From positions 268,457-332,456 of the forward strand of contig JADJEK010000007.1 in NCBI GenBank assembly GCA_016709145.1: a DNA stretch of 64,000 nt, in the 5' to 3' direction. A program made the position numbers and the translations under genes. Below the pieces are notes generated by a model, which did not search any database, was not told the DNA's origin, and worked only from the letters and a program-made list of their open reading frames with translations. Below are positions 48,573-56,837 of this stretch, in pieces. Each line of letters begins with the position of its first letter. The first letter of the stretch is position 1. Source of the stretch: Planctomycetota bacterium. Its GTDB lineage: Bacteria; Planctomycetota; B15-G4; JADJEK01.

Positions 48573-50410
48573 CTCGCGAGCAAGCGCGCGCGGCGTTGGT
48601 CCTGGTCCTCGCGGCGACGGCCGCCGTGTTGTGCATGGCTCCGGGGCGCGGGTATTGGATCGTCGATCCCGACGCGGCGGCGTACGTCGGTCTCGCGCAA
48701 TCGCTCGCGCGCGGTGACGGCTTCGCGTTCCAGGGAGTCCCGCACGCGAAGTTCCCGCCGGGATTCCCCGCGTGGCTCGCACTCGCGATCCGAGTGAGTG
48801 GCGATCCGCAGAACTGGGCCGCGTTGCGTGATGCCGTCTCGATCGCCGGCGTGGGCTGCGTCTGGCTCACGTACCTGGTCGGCCGGCGCGTGCTGCGCAC
48901 CTCGCGCGAACACGCGCTCGTGCTGGCCACGTTGACCGCGTCGTCGGTGTTCTTCGTGCAATACGCCGTCGCGTTCCTGCGCAGCGAACCGCTGTTCACG
49001 GCACTGTTCCTCGCAGCCATGGTGTTGGGCGAGGACTTCCGCCGACGCGGTGGCGTCCGACGCGCGGCCGCGTGCGGCGTGTTCGCGGGATTGGCGACGA
49101 TGACGCGCACGGCCGGCATCACGGTCTTGCCCGCGCTGCTGCTTTCTCGCCTCCTCGAGGCCCGCGGCCGCGTGCCCCTCGCCACCCTCGCGCGCGAACT
49201 CGTGATCTGCACGATCGCCACGCTGGCGCTGCCGGGCGCATTCGCCGTGCGCAACGCGGGACTGGACGGGGCGAAGTCGTCGAGCTACGCCGACGAGCTG
49301 TTCGCGCAGTACGCGCTCGATCTGACCAAGGACGTCGACGTGACGATGCCGAGCATCGACGCGGCCGGGATGGTCGAACGCGTGCGGCGCAACCTCGCCG
49401 TGTTCGTCGAGAGCTCGGGCAAGTTCTTGGTGAACAACAGCAAGGGCGGCCAACTCGCGGTGCGTACGACGCCGGACGGGCCGCGCCTGCACGCCGGTGG
49501 CTACGCGCTGCTGGCGCTGCTCGTGCTCGGCGCCAGCCTTTGGTGGTTGCGCGGCGCCACGCTGGCCGCGCTCGCGCTCGCCGCGTACGTCGCGCTCTAC
49601 TTGATCTGGCCGTTCGACCAGCAGCAACGCTTCTACATGCCGATCCAAGTGTTGATCCTCGGTGCGCTCGCGACCGCGATCGCGCCGCTCGCGAACCTCG
49701 GGCTCGGCCTCCTCGATCGACGCGGGTTCCGCATCGCGCTGTCCGCTCTGTTCGCCGTCGCGGCGTTCGGGCTCGGTCGCAAACACTCGGTCGAACCGAC
49801 CGTGCTGTCGCGCTGGTCGACCGAGTACGCGCTGCTCGTACTCGGCTGCGCGGGGCTCGCGCTCGTCGCGGCCGCCGCAGCGGCAGTGCCGCCCTCGCTC
49901 TGGAGTCGGTTCCAATTGCGGGAGCGCGCACCGCGGCTCGTGCCACGCGGAGTCGCGATCGGATCCATCGCGCTGCTCGCGTTGTTCATCGTCTCGTCGC
50001 TGATCCCCGAGCACCAACGCTTCCTCGCCGAACGCGAGCTGCGACCGGTCCCGCGCGAGTACGCGACCTTCAAGACCCACCCGAAGCTGATCGAGCTCGT
50101 CGACTGGTTGAAGCACGACACCGAGCCCGGCGGACTGGTGATGTCCGACATCCCGAAGATGATCCACATGATGACCGGACTGCGTACGACGCCGTTGCGC
50201 GTGTCGAGCGCCGAGCGTCGCATGGTGCTGGACACGCCCGACGGGCGACCGACGTACGTGTACTACTCGCGCGAGATCCCGCAGATCACGGAGATCGTCG
50301 ACGCCTGGGCCCCATCGCACCTCGAGACCGTGATGACCATCCCGTTCGAAGAAGGCGCGGCAACCGTCGAGATCGAGTTGTTCCGCGTTCCACCCGAGGC
50401 ACCGCGATGA
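48569..50410 (+). CDS. GT-C-type (ArnT/PMT-like) membrane glycosyltransferase, putative
   Basis: This 613-residue protein has about ten membrane helices. Its first outside loop carries the acidic motif VDPDAAAYVGLAQSLARGDGF and a Pro-rich FPPGFPAWLA, the arrangement seen in ArnT/PMT-like glycosyltransferases that use polyprenyl-phosphate sugars. The C-terminal soluble part (about 500-613) has no clear fold. It is coupled to the O-antigen-ligase-like gene (ATGA) and to the amidohydrolase downstream (ATGA), which supports a role in surface glycan assembly. The substrate is unknown. Confidence 0.75.
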   Translation: MTREQARAALVLVLAATAAVLCMAPGRGYWIVDPDAAAYVGLAQSLARGDGFAFQGVPHAKFPPGFPAWLALAIRVSGDPQNWAALRDAVSIAGVGCVWLTYLVGRRVLRTSREHALVLATLTASSVFFVQYAVAFLRSEPLFTALFLAAMVLGEDFRRRGGVRRAAACGVFAGLATMTRTAGITVLPALLLSRLLEARGRVPLATLARELVICTIATLALPGAFAVRNAGLDGAKSSSYADELFAQYALDLTKDVDVTMPSIDAAGMVERVRRNLAVFVESSGKFLVNNSKGGQLAVRTTPDGPRLHAGGYALLALLVLGASLWWLRGATLAALALAAYVALYLIWPFDQQQRFYMPIQVLILGALATAIAPLANLGLGLLDRRGFRIALSALFAVAAFGLGRKHSVEPTVLSRWSTEYALLVLGCAGLALVAAAAAAVPPSLWSRFQLRERAPRLVPRGVAIGSIALLALFIVSSLIPEHQRFLAERELRPVPREYATFKTHPKLIELVDWLKHDTEPGGLVMSDIPKMIHMMTGLRTTPLRVSSAERRMVLDTPDGRPTYVYYSREIPQITEIVDAWAPSHLETVMTIPFEEGAATVEIELFRVPPEAPR

Positions 50411-51735
50411 GGACGCTCCTGCGCGACGGCATCGTCGTGACGATGAACGCGACCGACACGGTGTTCTTCGGCTCCGTGCTGATCGAGGACGGCAGGGTCG
50501 TCGAACTCCTGCGCGACGCGACCACGACGAGCGCCGATCGCGTCGTCGACCTCGAAGGCCACGCGTTGGTGCCCGGCTTCGTGCAGACCCACGTGCATGG
50601 TTGCCAGACCCTGTTCCGCGGCGCGGCGGACGATCGCGCGTTGCTCGATTGGCTGAAGCAACGGATCTGGCCGCTCGAAGCTGCGCACGACGCACGGAGC
50701 CTCGCGGCCTCGTGCGAACTCACGGCCCTCGAACTGTTGCGCTCGGGCACCACGGCGGCGCTGACGATGGAGACGGTGCATCACACGGAGGCCGCGTGCT
50801 CGGCCTACGCGCGCACGCCGCTCAAGGCCACGGTCGGCAAGTGCCTCATGGACCAAGGCGACGAGGTTCCGGCCGGTCTCACCGAATCGACTGCGAACTC
50901 GCTCCGTGAAGCGGAGCAATTCCTGCGCGAGTATCCGCCCCACGCCGACGCCCGCTTGCGAGCCTGCTTCGCCCCGCGCTTCGCGCTGTCGTGTTCGGAG
51001 GGCCTGTTGCGCGACGTCGCCGCACTGACTCGCGCCCACGGAGCTCTGATCCACACCCACGGCGCCGAGCAAAAAGCCGAAGTCGAACTCGTCCGCCGCG
51101 CCACCGGCTTCCACAACCTCGCGTACCTCGATCACGTCGGCATGCTCGCGCCGCAATTGCGCCTCGCACACGTGGTGCACCTCGAACCCGCCGAATGGCC
51201 GTTGCTGCGCGATTCGGGCACGCACGTCCTGCACTGCCCGTCGTCGAACCTGAAGCTCGGGTCCGGCATCGCGCCGATCGTGCGCTACCTCGCCCTCGGC
51301 ATCCCGGTCTCGATCGGCGCCGACGGAGCGCCGTGCAACAACAACCTCGACGCCCTACGCGAAGCTCGCCTCGCCGCCCAACTCCAAGCCCACCGCGAGG
51401 GCCCGGGCTCGTTGCCCGCCCACCAAGCCCTCGCGCTCATCACGCGCAACGGAGCCGCAGCGCTCGAACGAGCGCACGAGTTCGGCTCGATCCGCGAAGG
51501 CCTCGCCGCCGACCTCGTCGAGATCGACCTCGGCACACCGCACGTGGTCCCGAGTCCCGACCCGATCAGCGCGATCATCTACGCAGCCGAGCGAGCCGAC
51601 ATCCGACGCGTGTTCGTCGACGGCGAAGTCGTCGTCGAGCGCGGGGAAGCGCTGTACACAGACGCCCAGAGGGTCGTCGCACGAGCCAACGAAGAGGCAA
51701 GGAAGGTGTTCTCGAGGGCGGGAGTCGCGAGGTGA
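50407..51735 (+). CDS. Amidohydrolase (deaminase/chlorohydrolase family)
   Basis: This 442-residue metal-dependent hydrolase has the TIM-barrel signature. The first metal pair is in FVQTHVHGCQTLFRG near residue 60; IHTHGAEQKAEVE follows near 218, then HVVHLEPAEW, HCPSSNLKLGSG, and the Asp in SIGADGAPCNNNLD near 303. The pattern fits the MTA/SAH deaminase, guanine deaminase and s-triazine hydrolase group. The exact substrate cannot be told. Its linkage to two membrane glycan genes through an ATGA overlap is odd for a nucleoside deaminase. Confidence 0.88.
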   Translation: MRTLLRDGIVVTMNATDTVFFGSVLIEDGRVVELLRDATTTSADRVVDLEGHALVPGFVQTHVHGCQTLFRGAADDRALLDWLKQRIWPLEAAHDARSLAASCELTALELLRSGTTAALTMETVHHTEAACSAYARTPLKATVGKCLMDQGDEVPAGLTESTANSLREAEQFLREYPPHADARLRACFAPRFALSCSEGLLRDVAALTRAHGALIHTHGAEQKAEVELVRRATGFHNLAYLDHVGMLAPQLRLAHVVHLEPAEWPLLRDSGTHVLHCPSSNLKLGSGIAPIVRYLALGIPVSIGADGAPCNNNLDALREARLAAQLQAHREGPGSLPAHQALALITRNGAAALERAHEFGSIREGLAADLVEIDLGTPHVVPSPDPISAIIYAAERADIRRVFVDGEVVVERGEALYTDAQRVVARANEEARKVFSRAGVAR

Positions 51736-51756
51736 GGGACGCGAGGGACGACGAGC

Positions 51757-51819
51757 ACGGGACCGAACGGGACTGCACGGGACTGCGCGGGACTGCACGG
51801 GATTGAACGGGATTGAGCG
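51757..51819. repeat. 10-bp tandem repeat
   Basis: About six units of a 10-base repeat (GACTGCACGG and variants GACCGAACGG, GACTGCGCGG, GATTGAACGG) lie from 51757 to 51819. They start 22 bases after the stop of the amidohydrolase gene. The period is one helical turn. No known site matches. Confidence 0.85.
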
Positions 51820-51952
51820 CGGGGGCGCTTCGCTTTTCGTACCGCGAGCGGAGCTCGCGCCTGGTGAATACGGGGCATCTGGACGAGGTTGCCGCCGGGG
51901 GACACATCGGGGACAGACGCGCCTCCGTCCCCGTCATGGCCGTCGAGCTCGG

Positions 51953-51986
51953 GTGGGGACAGTCCCCTCATCTGCTCTGTCCCCAC
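51953..51986. repeat. GGGGACAG palindrome
   Basis: GTGGGGACAG (51953-51962) and CTGTCCCCAC (51977-51986) form a perfect 10-bp stem with a 14-base loop; the nested GGGGACAGTCCCC can fold alternatively. A related GGGGACAG ... GTCCCC lies just upstream (51909-51932). Such GGGGACAG palindromes resemble REP-type sequences found near Y1 (RAYT) transposases, but no transposase gene is present here. Confidence 0.6.
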
Positions 51987-52046
51987 TCCTTCAATCGCCA
52001 CCGCGGAGCGCGAAGCGCGACCCGAAGTTCTCCCCCGGGTTCAAGC

Positions 52047-52286
52047 TCGCGCGCGTCCTAGTAACCACTCCGTCGCCAAGGGACGTCGAGAATGGGCTCT
52101 CGCGGCGGCCGTTCAGCAGCCCGCCGCAGCCGTGGCGATCCGCTCTACGCGTCTCGTCAGTACGTCACCTGGGGCGAGATCCACAAGGGTCGCGAATCAC
52201 GCCGTCGAGAAGCCACCCCTGCGGCTTTGAATGGCCGCAGCGAGAGCCCGTTCTCGACGTCCCTTCGCGTGAAGTCTCGCGCGCGA
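52047..52286. repeat. Long imperfect inverted repeat (240-bp element)
   Basis: Bases 52074-52115 and 52228-52269 are inverted copies with 38 of 42 matches; two of the four mismatches would be G-U pairs in RNA. An outer arm TCGCGCGCG (52047-52055) pairs with 52278-52286. The central 112 bases hold a few weaker inverted segments but no supported ORF. It could be a MITE-like element or a structured RNA. It belongs to the 755-bp gene-free stretch 51736-52490 between convergent genes, which otherwise holds the repeats and hairpins listed separately. Confidence 0.75.
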
Positions 52287-52307
52287 CTCAAGGGCGCGGG
52301 GGTTCCC

Positions 52308-52491
52308 AAAGGGGGGCTTCGCTCGTTTGTGAAGCCCCTTTATCGTTCGACCGCGAGCGGTCGAACGAGGGGGGTGCGGGGGGAACGAAGTTCCCCCCGC
52401 CTTCGCCTTCGGCGTCTGTGTAACGGGGTCTGGGGCCTTCGGCCCCTGCCTGGCCTACGGAGGCGGAGCCTCCGTATCTCGCCCGAAGGGC
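52308..52491. terminator. Array of seven hairpins between convergent genes
   Basis: Seven hairpins follow one another: 52308-52341 (stem with bulge), 52344-52367 (11 bp, 2-base loop), 52376-52400 (11 bp, GAA loop), 52404-52414, 52432-52446 (6 bp, TTC loop), 52456-52476 (9 bp, GGA loop) and 52481-52491. Those at 52404 and 52432 give cUUCGg tetraloops in a rightward transcript; the one at 52481 gives it in a leftward transcript, immediately after the stop of the 52491 gene. Termination in both directions is likely. Confidence 0.7.
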
Positions 52492-52997
52492 TACGGGGCG
52501 TAATCGAAGACGTACGCGATGCGGCTGCGGTTCACGGCCACGTAGGGCAGGCGCTTCAGCAGCGCGATCTCGCGCCCACGCTTCGCCGGGAGACCCTCGA
52601 TCACCGGTTCGGTCATCACCAGGAATTCGAGCGTCCCGAGATCCTTGCGCTGGTACGCCTTGCGCAGCATCTTCCCCGACACCTCGATCGGCATGCGGCC
52701 GCCGATGTAGACGTTCACGACCGCGCGGTCCGAGTCCTTGTCGGCCAGTTGCCGTTGCGAGTCGTCGCCGGCGGACTCGAGCAGCTCGTGCGCGAACAGG
52801 ATCTCGTTGCGAGCGACCATCGCACGCGCCGTGACGATGCGGTCGCCGTGCGCGAGTCCGATCAACGTCGCGTCGTTCACCTCGATGAACGGCGTCGAGA
52901 CGCTGTTCAGGAAGTTGGTCAATCGCTTCCCACCGGTCTTCACGTGACCCTTCACGAGGAACGACTCGGTCAGGAACAGATCCTTCACGTATTCCAC
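52491..52997 (-). CDS. Small protein of unknown function coupled to folC
   Basis: This 168-residue protein has no signal or membrane helix. It has two beta-rich halves: residues about 5-70 contain FLVKGHVKTGGKRLTNFLN and FIEVNDATLI, and residues about 95-168 contain VNVYIGGRMPIEVSG and VIEGLPAKRGREI. The first looks like a small Sm-like or DUF6812-type fold, but I cannot name it with certainty. The start is GTG 52997, with AAGGAG 8 bases upstream, overlapping the end of folC by 13 bp; GTG 52988, giving a GTGA overlap with the folC stop, is an alternative. Confidence 0.68.
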   Translation of the reverse strand: MEYVKDLFLTESFLVKGHVKTGGKRLTNFLNSVSTPFIEVNDATLIGLAHGDRIVTARAMVARNEILFAHELLESAGDDSQRQLADKDSDRAVVNVYIGGRMPIEVSGKMLRKAYQRKDLGTLEFLVMTEPVIEGLPAKRGREIALLKRLPYVAVNRSRIAYVFDYAP

Positions 52998-54364
52998 GCG
53001 ACGTTCTCCTTGTTGCGCGCCGGCTCGGCTCGTGGATCGAGCCCGACGGCGCGCCGGATGTCGGCGACGAGGTAGAGCGACCCCACGACGCACACGACTC
53101 CGTCGGGCCCGGCCTCGGCCACGGCACGCGCCAGTGCGGCGCTCGCATCGGCCTCGGCATGAGCTCGACCGCCCGCGGCGACGACCGCGGCCGCGAGGGG
53201 CTCGGCCGCCACCGCGCGTACGTGGTCGTATCGGGTCGACACCACGACGTCCGCTGCGACGAGCTTCGCCGCGGCGGACGACCAGTCCTTATCGGCAGCC
53301 ATGCCGAACAACACGACGGTCTTTCGGCCAGGCCGGATCCGCGCCACCGCCGCCAGCGCCAGGGCGACCGACTGCGGTGTATGCGCCCCATCGACGATGA
53401 TGGTCGGTCGCTCGCGGACGATCTCGAGCCTGCCCCGCAGCACGACGCCGGCCAACGCCGCGCGCAACTCGTCGTTCGTCGCCGAGAACGCCTGGGTGTC
53501 CCGCAGCGCTTCGATCGCGGCGACGGCCGCCGCGAGATTGTCGGCTTGGAACGCCCCATGCACGCTCGGAGCCAGACCGGACACGACCCCGCGCCACGTG
53601 CGCACGTCGACCACGATCCCGCGTTCGGTGTGCTCGAGGCGTTCGACCGCGAAGTCGCGACCGAGTGCGAACAGCGGCACGCCGGCCCGCCGAGCTGCGT
53701 CGTCGACGACCTCGAACACCGGGTCGCTCGCAGCGATTGCGGTCACGACCGGTGCGCCTGGTTTGACGATGCCGGACTTCTCCCGCGCGATCTCCGCGCG
53801 CGTCGAGCCGAGGATCGCGGTGTGCTCGAGGTCGACGTTGGTCAGGATCGAGACGGCCGGCCGCACGACGTTGGTCGCATCGAGCCGACCACCGAGTCCG
53901 ACCTCGTGCACGGCGAACCGCACCGCGCGGCGTTCGAACTCGAGGAACGCCGTCAGCGTCGCCCACTCGAAGAACGTCGGGAACTCGAGCGGCGGCGGCG
54001 CGTCGGCCGCGGCCAGGATCGCGTTGGTCGCGGCCAACAGACCGATGTCGTCGATCGGACGGTCATCGACGACGATGCGCTCCTCCATGCACTCGAGGTG
54101 CGGCGACGTGTGCAGGCCCACGCTCGCTCCGCGCGCGCGCAGCATGCGCGCCACGAACGCTGCCGTGGATCCCTTGCCCTTCGTCCCCGTCACGTGCGCC
54201 ACGACGCTGGCGCGCTCGGGATGCTCGAGTCGCTCGACGAACGCGACCATGCGCTCGAGATCGGTGCGCACGCGCCCCGCGTGGAACGCCGGCATCTTCT
54301 CGTAGTTCGTGCACGTGCGCAGCAAAGCGTCGAGTTGCGCGCGGTCATCCACTCGACGCGGCAT
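52985..54364 (-). CDS. folC: Folylpolyglutamate / dihydrofolate synthase
   Basis: This 459-residue Mur-ligase-type enzyme adds glutamate to folates. It has the P-loop GTKGKGSTAAFVARML near residue 67, TSPHLECMEERI, a metal-binding VDLEHTAILGSTRAEIAREK, and the C-terminal VVDGAHTPQSV and FGMAADKD. ATG 54364 was chosen, with GGAAGG about 12 bases upstream; an ATG at 54376 is possible. The frame stays open further upstream through a 20-bp tandem repeat that I do not regard as coding. Confidence 0.93.
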   Translation of the reverse strand: MPRRVDDRAQLDALLRTCTNYEKMPAFHAGRVRTDLERMVAFVERLEHPERASVVAHVTGTKGKGSTAAFVARMLRARGASVGLHTSPHLECMEERIVVDDRPIDDIGLLAATNAILAAADAPPPLEFPTFFEWATLTAFLEFERRAVRFAVHEVGLGGRLDATNVVRPAVSILTNVDLEHTAILGSTRAEIAREKSGIVKPGAPVVTAIAASDPVFEVVDDAARRAGVPLFALGRDFAVERLEHTERGIVVDVRTWRGVVSGLAPSVHGAFQADNLAAAVAAIEALRDTQAFSATNDELRAALAGVVLRGRLEIVRERPTIIVDGAHTPQSVALALAAVARIRPGRKTVVLFGMAADKDWSSAAAKLVAADVVVSTRYDHVRAVAAEPLAAAVVAAGGRAHAEADASAALARAVAEAGPDGVVCVVGSLYLVADIRRAVGLDPRAEPARNKENVAWNT

Positions 54365-54380
54365 CGGCGGCAGCATCCTT

Positions 54381-54421
54381 CCGTTGGCGCAAGGCCTTGG
54401 GCCGTTGGCGCAAGGCCTTGG
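54381..54421. repeat. 20-bp direct tandem repeat
   Basis: CCGTTGGCGCAAGGCCTTGG occurs twice (54381-54400 and 54402-54421) separated by one G, just upstream of folC. Each copy contains CAAGGCCTTG, a perfect palindrome. It may be an operator in the folC leader. Confidence 0.75.
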
Positions 54422-54607
54422 CGGACGACCGCAGCCGTCCGGGTTCATCGGCGATCGGCGTTCTGGTCGCGGCTCGGTCGGAGTCGAGGGAATCGCGCCA
54501 CCCAGGCCGCTCGCGACCGCCCGATCGCTCGGCCACGATAGCGGCGCCACGACGATTGGCGATGCGACGGCTGGCATCGTGCCCACCCATCCCATAGAAC
54601 GACGGCC

Positions 54608-55462
54608 GTGCGCCCCCTCATCGGCATCAACTGCGACGTGAAAGCCCGGCAGCGCCGACTCGGCGACGGTCGGTTGCTCGTGCTGACCCCGGAGATCCCG
54701 AAATGGGTCGTCGCCGCGGGCGGCATCCCGGTCGTGATCACCCCGCACGTGCTGCGCGCGATCGGCGACGCGGCGAATCCGGCTGCCGACCTCGACTCGC
54801 TGGCCGCGCTCGTCGACACCCTCGATGGCATCGTGCTCACCGGCGGCAACGACATGGACCCGTCCGCCTACGGCGAACTCCCGCACCCGAGCATCGAACT
54901 CCTCGATCCGGAGCGCGACGCGTCGGACCTCGCGCTCGCGCGCCTCGTGCTCGAACGCAGGCTGCCCGTGCTCGGCATCTGTGGCGGCATGCAATTGTTG
55001 AACGTGGCCTGCGGAGGCTCGCTGCATCAGCACCTGGCCGATCGCCGGTCCGACATCTATCCGGACCTGCTGCCCGTCCATATCGACTCCGACGAACATC
55101 CCGGTGACCACGACGTCGTGATCGAGCCCAAGACGCGGCTTTCGACCATCCTCGGCGTCGACGCGTTGCGGACGAGTTCACGCCATCATCAAGCCGTGCA
55201 TCGCCTCGGCCGCGATCTGCGGGTTTGCGCTCGCGCCTGCGACGGCGTGGTCGAAGCGATCGAAGCCGACGACGAGCGCTCGCTCGTCGCCGTGCAGTGG
55301 CATCCCGAGGACCACGAGCTCGAATCGCCGCACGCCCGGTTGTTCCACACCCTCGTTCACGACGCACGACACCGAACCCGCCACGTTCCGCTCCGTTCCA
55401 ATCCGCGTTCCCCGCTCGGAGCCGCGCCGGCTCCGAACTCACTCACTCCGGTCGATCCGTGA
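54608..55462 (+). CDS. Class C26 gamma-glutamyl hydrolase-like amidotransferase
   Basis: This 284-residue protein has a class I glutamine-amidotransferase fold. It begins RPLIGINCDVK and has VLTGGNDMDPSAYG, the nucleophile elbow LGICGGMQLLN (Cys near residue 122), and the His/Glu pair in VQWHPEDHE near 240. This is the PuuD / gamma-glutamyl-GABA hydrolase group. The start is GTG 54608. Its stop overlaps the GTG of the next gene, so it heads an operon with a membrane protein and aroB. Confidence 0.88.
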   Translation: MRPLIGINCDVKARQRRLGDGRLLVLTPEIPKWVVAAGGIPVVITPHVLRAIGDAANPAADLDSLAALVDTLDGIVLTGGNDMDPSAYGELPHPSIELLDPERDASDLALARLVLERRLPVLGICGGMQLLNVACGGSLHQHLADRRSDIYPDLLPVHIDSDEHPGDHDVVIEPKTRLSTILGVDALRTSSRHHQAVHRLGRDLRVCARACDGVVEAIEADDERSLVAVQWHPEDHELESPHARLFHTLVHDARHRTRHVPLRSNPRSPLGAAPAPNSLTPVDP

Positions 55463-56823
55463 AACTGCCCCACATCGAGCCGTCCAAGCCCATCTCGTTC
55501 GGATTCGGTTCCGAGAAGTCGCGGTTGATCTTCCTCGGCGTCCTCGCGGTCGTGTTCATCGCCGGCTTCGCCTATTTCCACGCCAAGGCGCAACGCGACC
55601 CGGCGAAGAAGGACGAGATCGCGGACATCCGTCAGGAGGAAGCTCCGTTCGAACTCGTGCGCCAGCCGGCCGCGAAGATCGACGCGAAGAAACTCGAGGC
55701 GACCAAGGACTCGACGAAGCTCGATCGGCTCGTGCGTGAACCCGAGCCGTACACGCATCTGCTGTCCGAGGCGTACAAGCTCACGCCGGGCGACCTCGAA
55801 GTCATGGGACTGCGCACGCTCGACCTCGCGGCGCTGCGCCGCGATCCGGGGCTCCATCGCGGCACGCCGTTCGAAGTGAAGGGTGAAGTCGAATCGATCG
55901 AGGTCGTCAGCGGCGACAAGTACCACGAGGTGCGCGGTCGCGTGCGACTGCCGAGCGACGACGTCGTCGCGTTCGCCGTGCTGCGCGAATCGGATTGCTC
56001 GCCCGGCGACGTCGTGCGCCTCCAGGGCTTCTTCTTCAAGTTCGTCGATCTGGAAACCGCACCGGGCACGTGGGTCGAAAACGTCCCGTTGTTGGTCGGT
56101 CGCGCACTGACGCGGTCGTACATCGACCTCGCGCCGAACACGAGCCTCGAGGCCGTGTCGTGGGACCTCGTGCGCGATCACGGACTCGAGGACCAGATCG
56201 ATCTCCAAGAGGAGATCCTGTTCGAGGTCCTGAACTACGTGCGTTCGCTCACGCCCGAGCAGCGTTCGACGCTGCCATCGCAGGAAGTCACGTGGGCCGA
56301 CCTGCGGCGCAATCCGAACGCGTTCCGCGGCAAGATCGTGCAGATCACCGCGCAGTGTCCGGTCGACTACCAGTGGCCGCGCACGCTCGGACCTTCCGGC
56401 GAGAACCCGCTCGATCACCGCGTGTTCTACGACGGCATCGCCGGGGTCATGGGCGAGCGCCTGTTCCGCTGGATCGCGTTCGAGCCGCTGAAGAAAGAAG
56501 ACGTCGGCGACCTCAACGTGTCGCACATCACGGGCGTGTTCTTCAAGAACGTCGCCTGGGAGAACAAGCGCGGACACACGTACAACGGTCCGATGATCGT
56601 GCCGATCCGCGTCGTGCCGTTCCGCTCGCCGGCCGACAACACCCAGTCGTTCCTGAATTGGATCGTGATCGGTGCGGTCTCGCTCGTGGTGTCGATGCTG
56701 GCGTTCTCGCTGTTCGGCAACCGCAACGCTCAGCGCGAGTTCCAGCGCGATTTCCTCGCGCGCAAGAAGCGGCAATTGACGCGCGTGCTGGAACAGAAGG
56801 ATCGCGGCGTGGGCGAACCTTGA
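55459..56823 (+). CDS. Membrane protein of unknown function
   Basis: This 454-residue protein has a membrane helix near each end: LIFLGVLAVVFIAGFAYF at about 24-41, and WIVIGAVSLVVSMLAFSLFG at about 402-421. About 360 residues lie between them, with beta-strand character and two related-looking segments (GTPFEVKGEVESIEVVSG and AFRGKIVQITAQCPVDYQ), possibly repeated OB-like domains. A basic C-terminal tail follows. The start is GTG 55459 in a GTGA overlap with the amidotransferase gene. No homology is recognised. aroB follows within 15 bases. Confidence 0.75.
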   Translation: MKLPHIEPSKPISFGFGSEKSRLIFLGVLAVVFIAGFAYFHAKAQRDPAKKDEIADIRQEEAPFELVRQPAAKIDAKKLEATKDSTKLDRLVREPEPYTHLLSEAYKLTPGDLEVMGLRTLDLAALRRDPGLHRGTPFEVKGEVESIEVVSGDKYHEVRGRVRLPSDDVVAFAVLRESDCSPGDVVRLQGFFFKFVDLETAPGTWVENVPLLVGRALTRSYIDLAPNTSLEAVSWDLVRDHGLEDQIDLQEEILFEVLNYVRSLTPEQRSTLPSQEVTWADLRRNPNAFRGKIVQITAQCPVDYQWPRTLGPSGENPLDHRVFYDGIAGVMGERLFRWIAFEPLKKEDVGDLNVSHITGVFFKNVAWENKRGHTYNGPMIVPIRVVPFRSPADNTQSFLNWIVIGAVSLVVSMLAFSLFGNRNAQREFQRDFLARKKRQLTRVLEQKDRGVGEP

Positions 56824-56837
56824 GCCCGAACCGCAAC

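Noticed and set aside
51757..51819. CRISPR array
   Set aside because: Repeat unit is 10 bp with no spacers.
51803..52423. Open frame of about 200 codons across the hairpin and inverted repeat region
   Set aside because: It runs through inverted repeats and hairpins, has no start signal and gives a Ser/Pro/Arg-rich product without homology.
54365..55111. N-terminal extension of folC
   Set aside because: It would run through a tandem repeat and the divergent amidotransferase gene; the FolC family starts near 54364.
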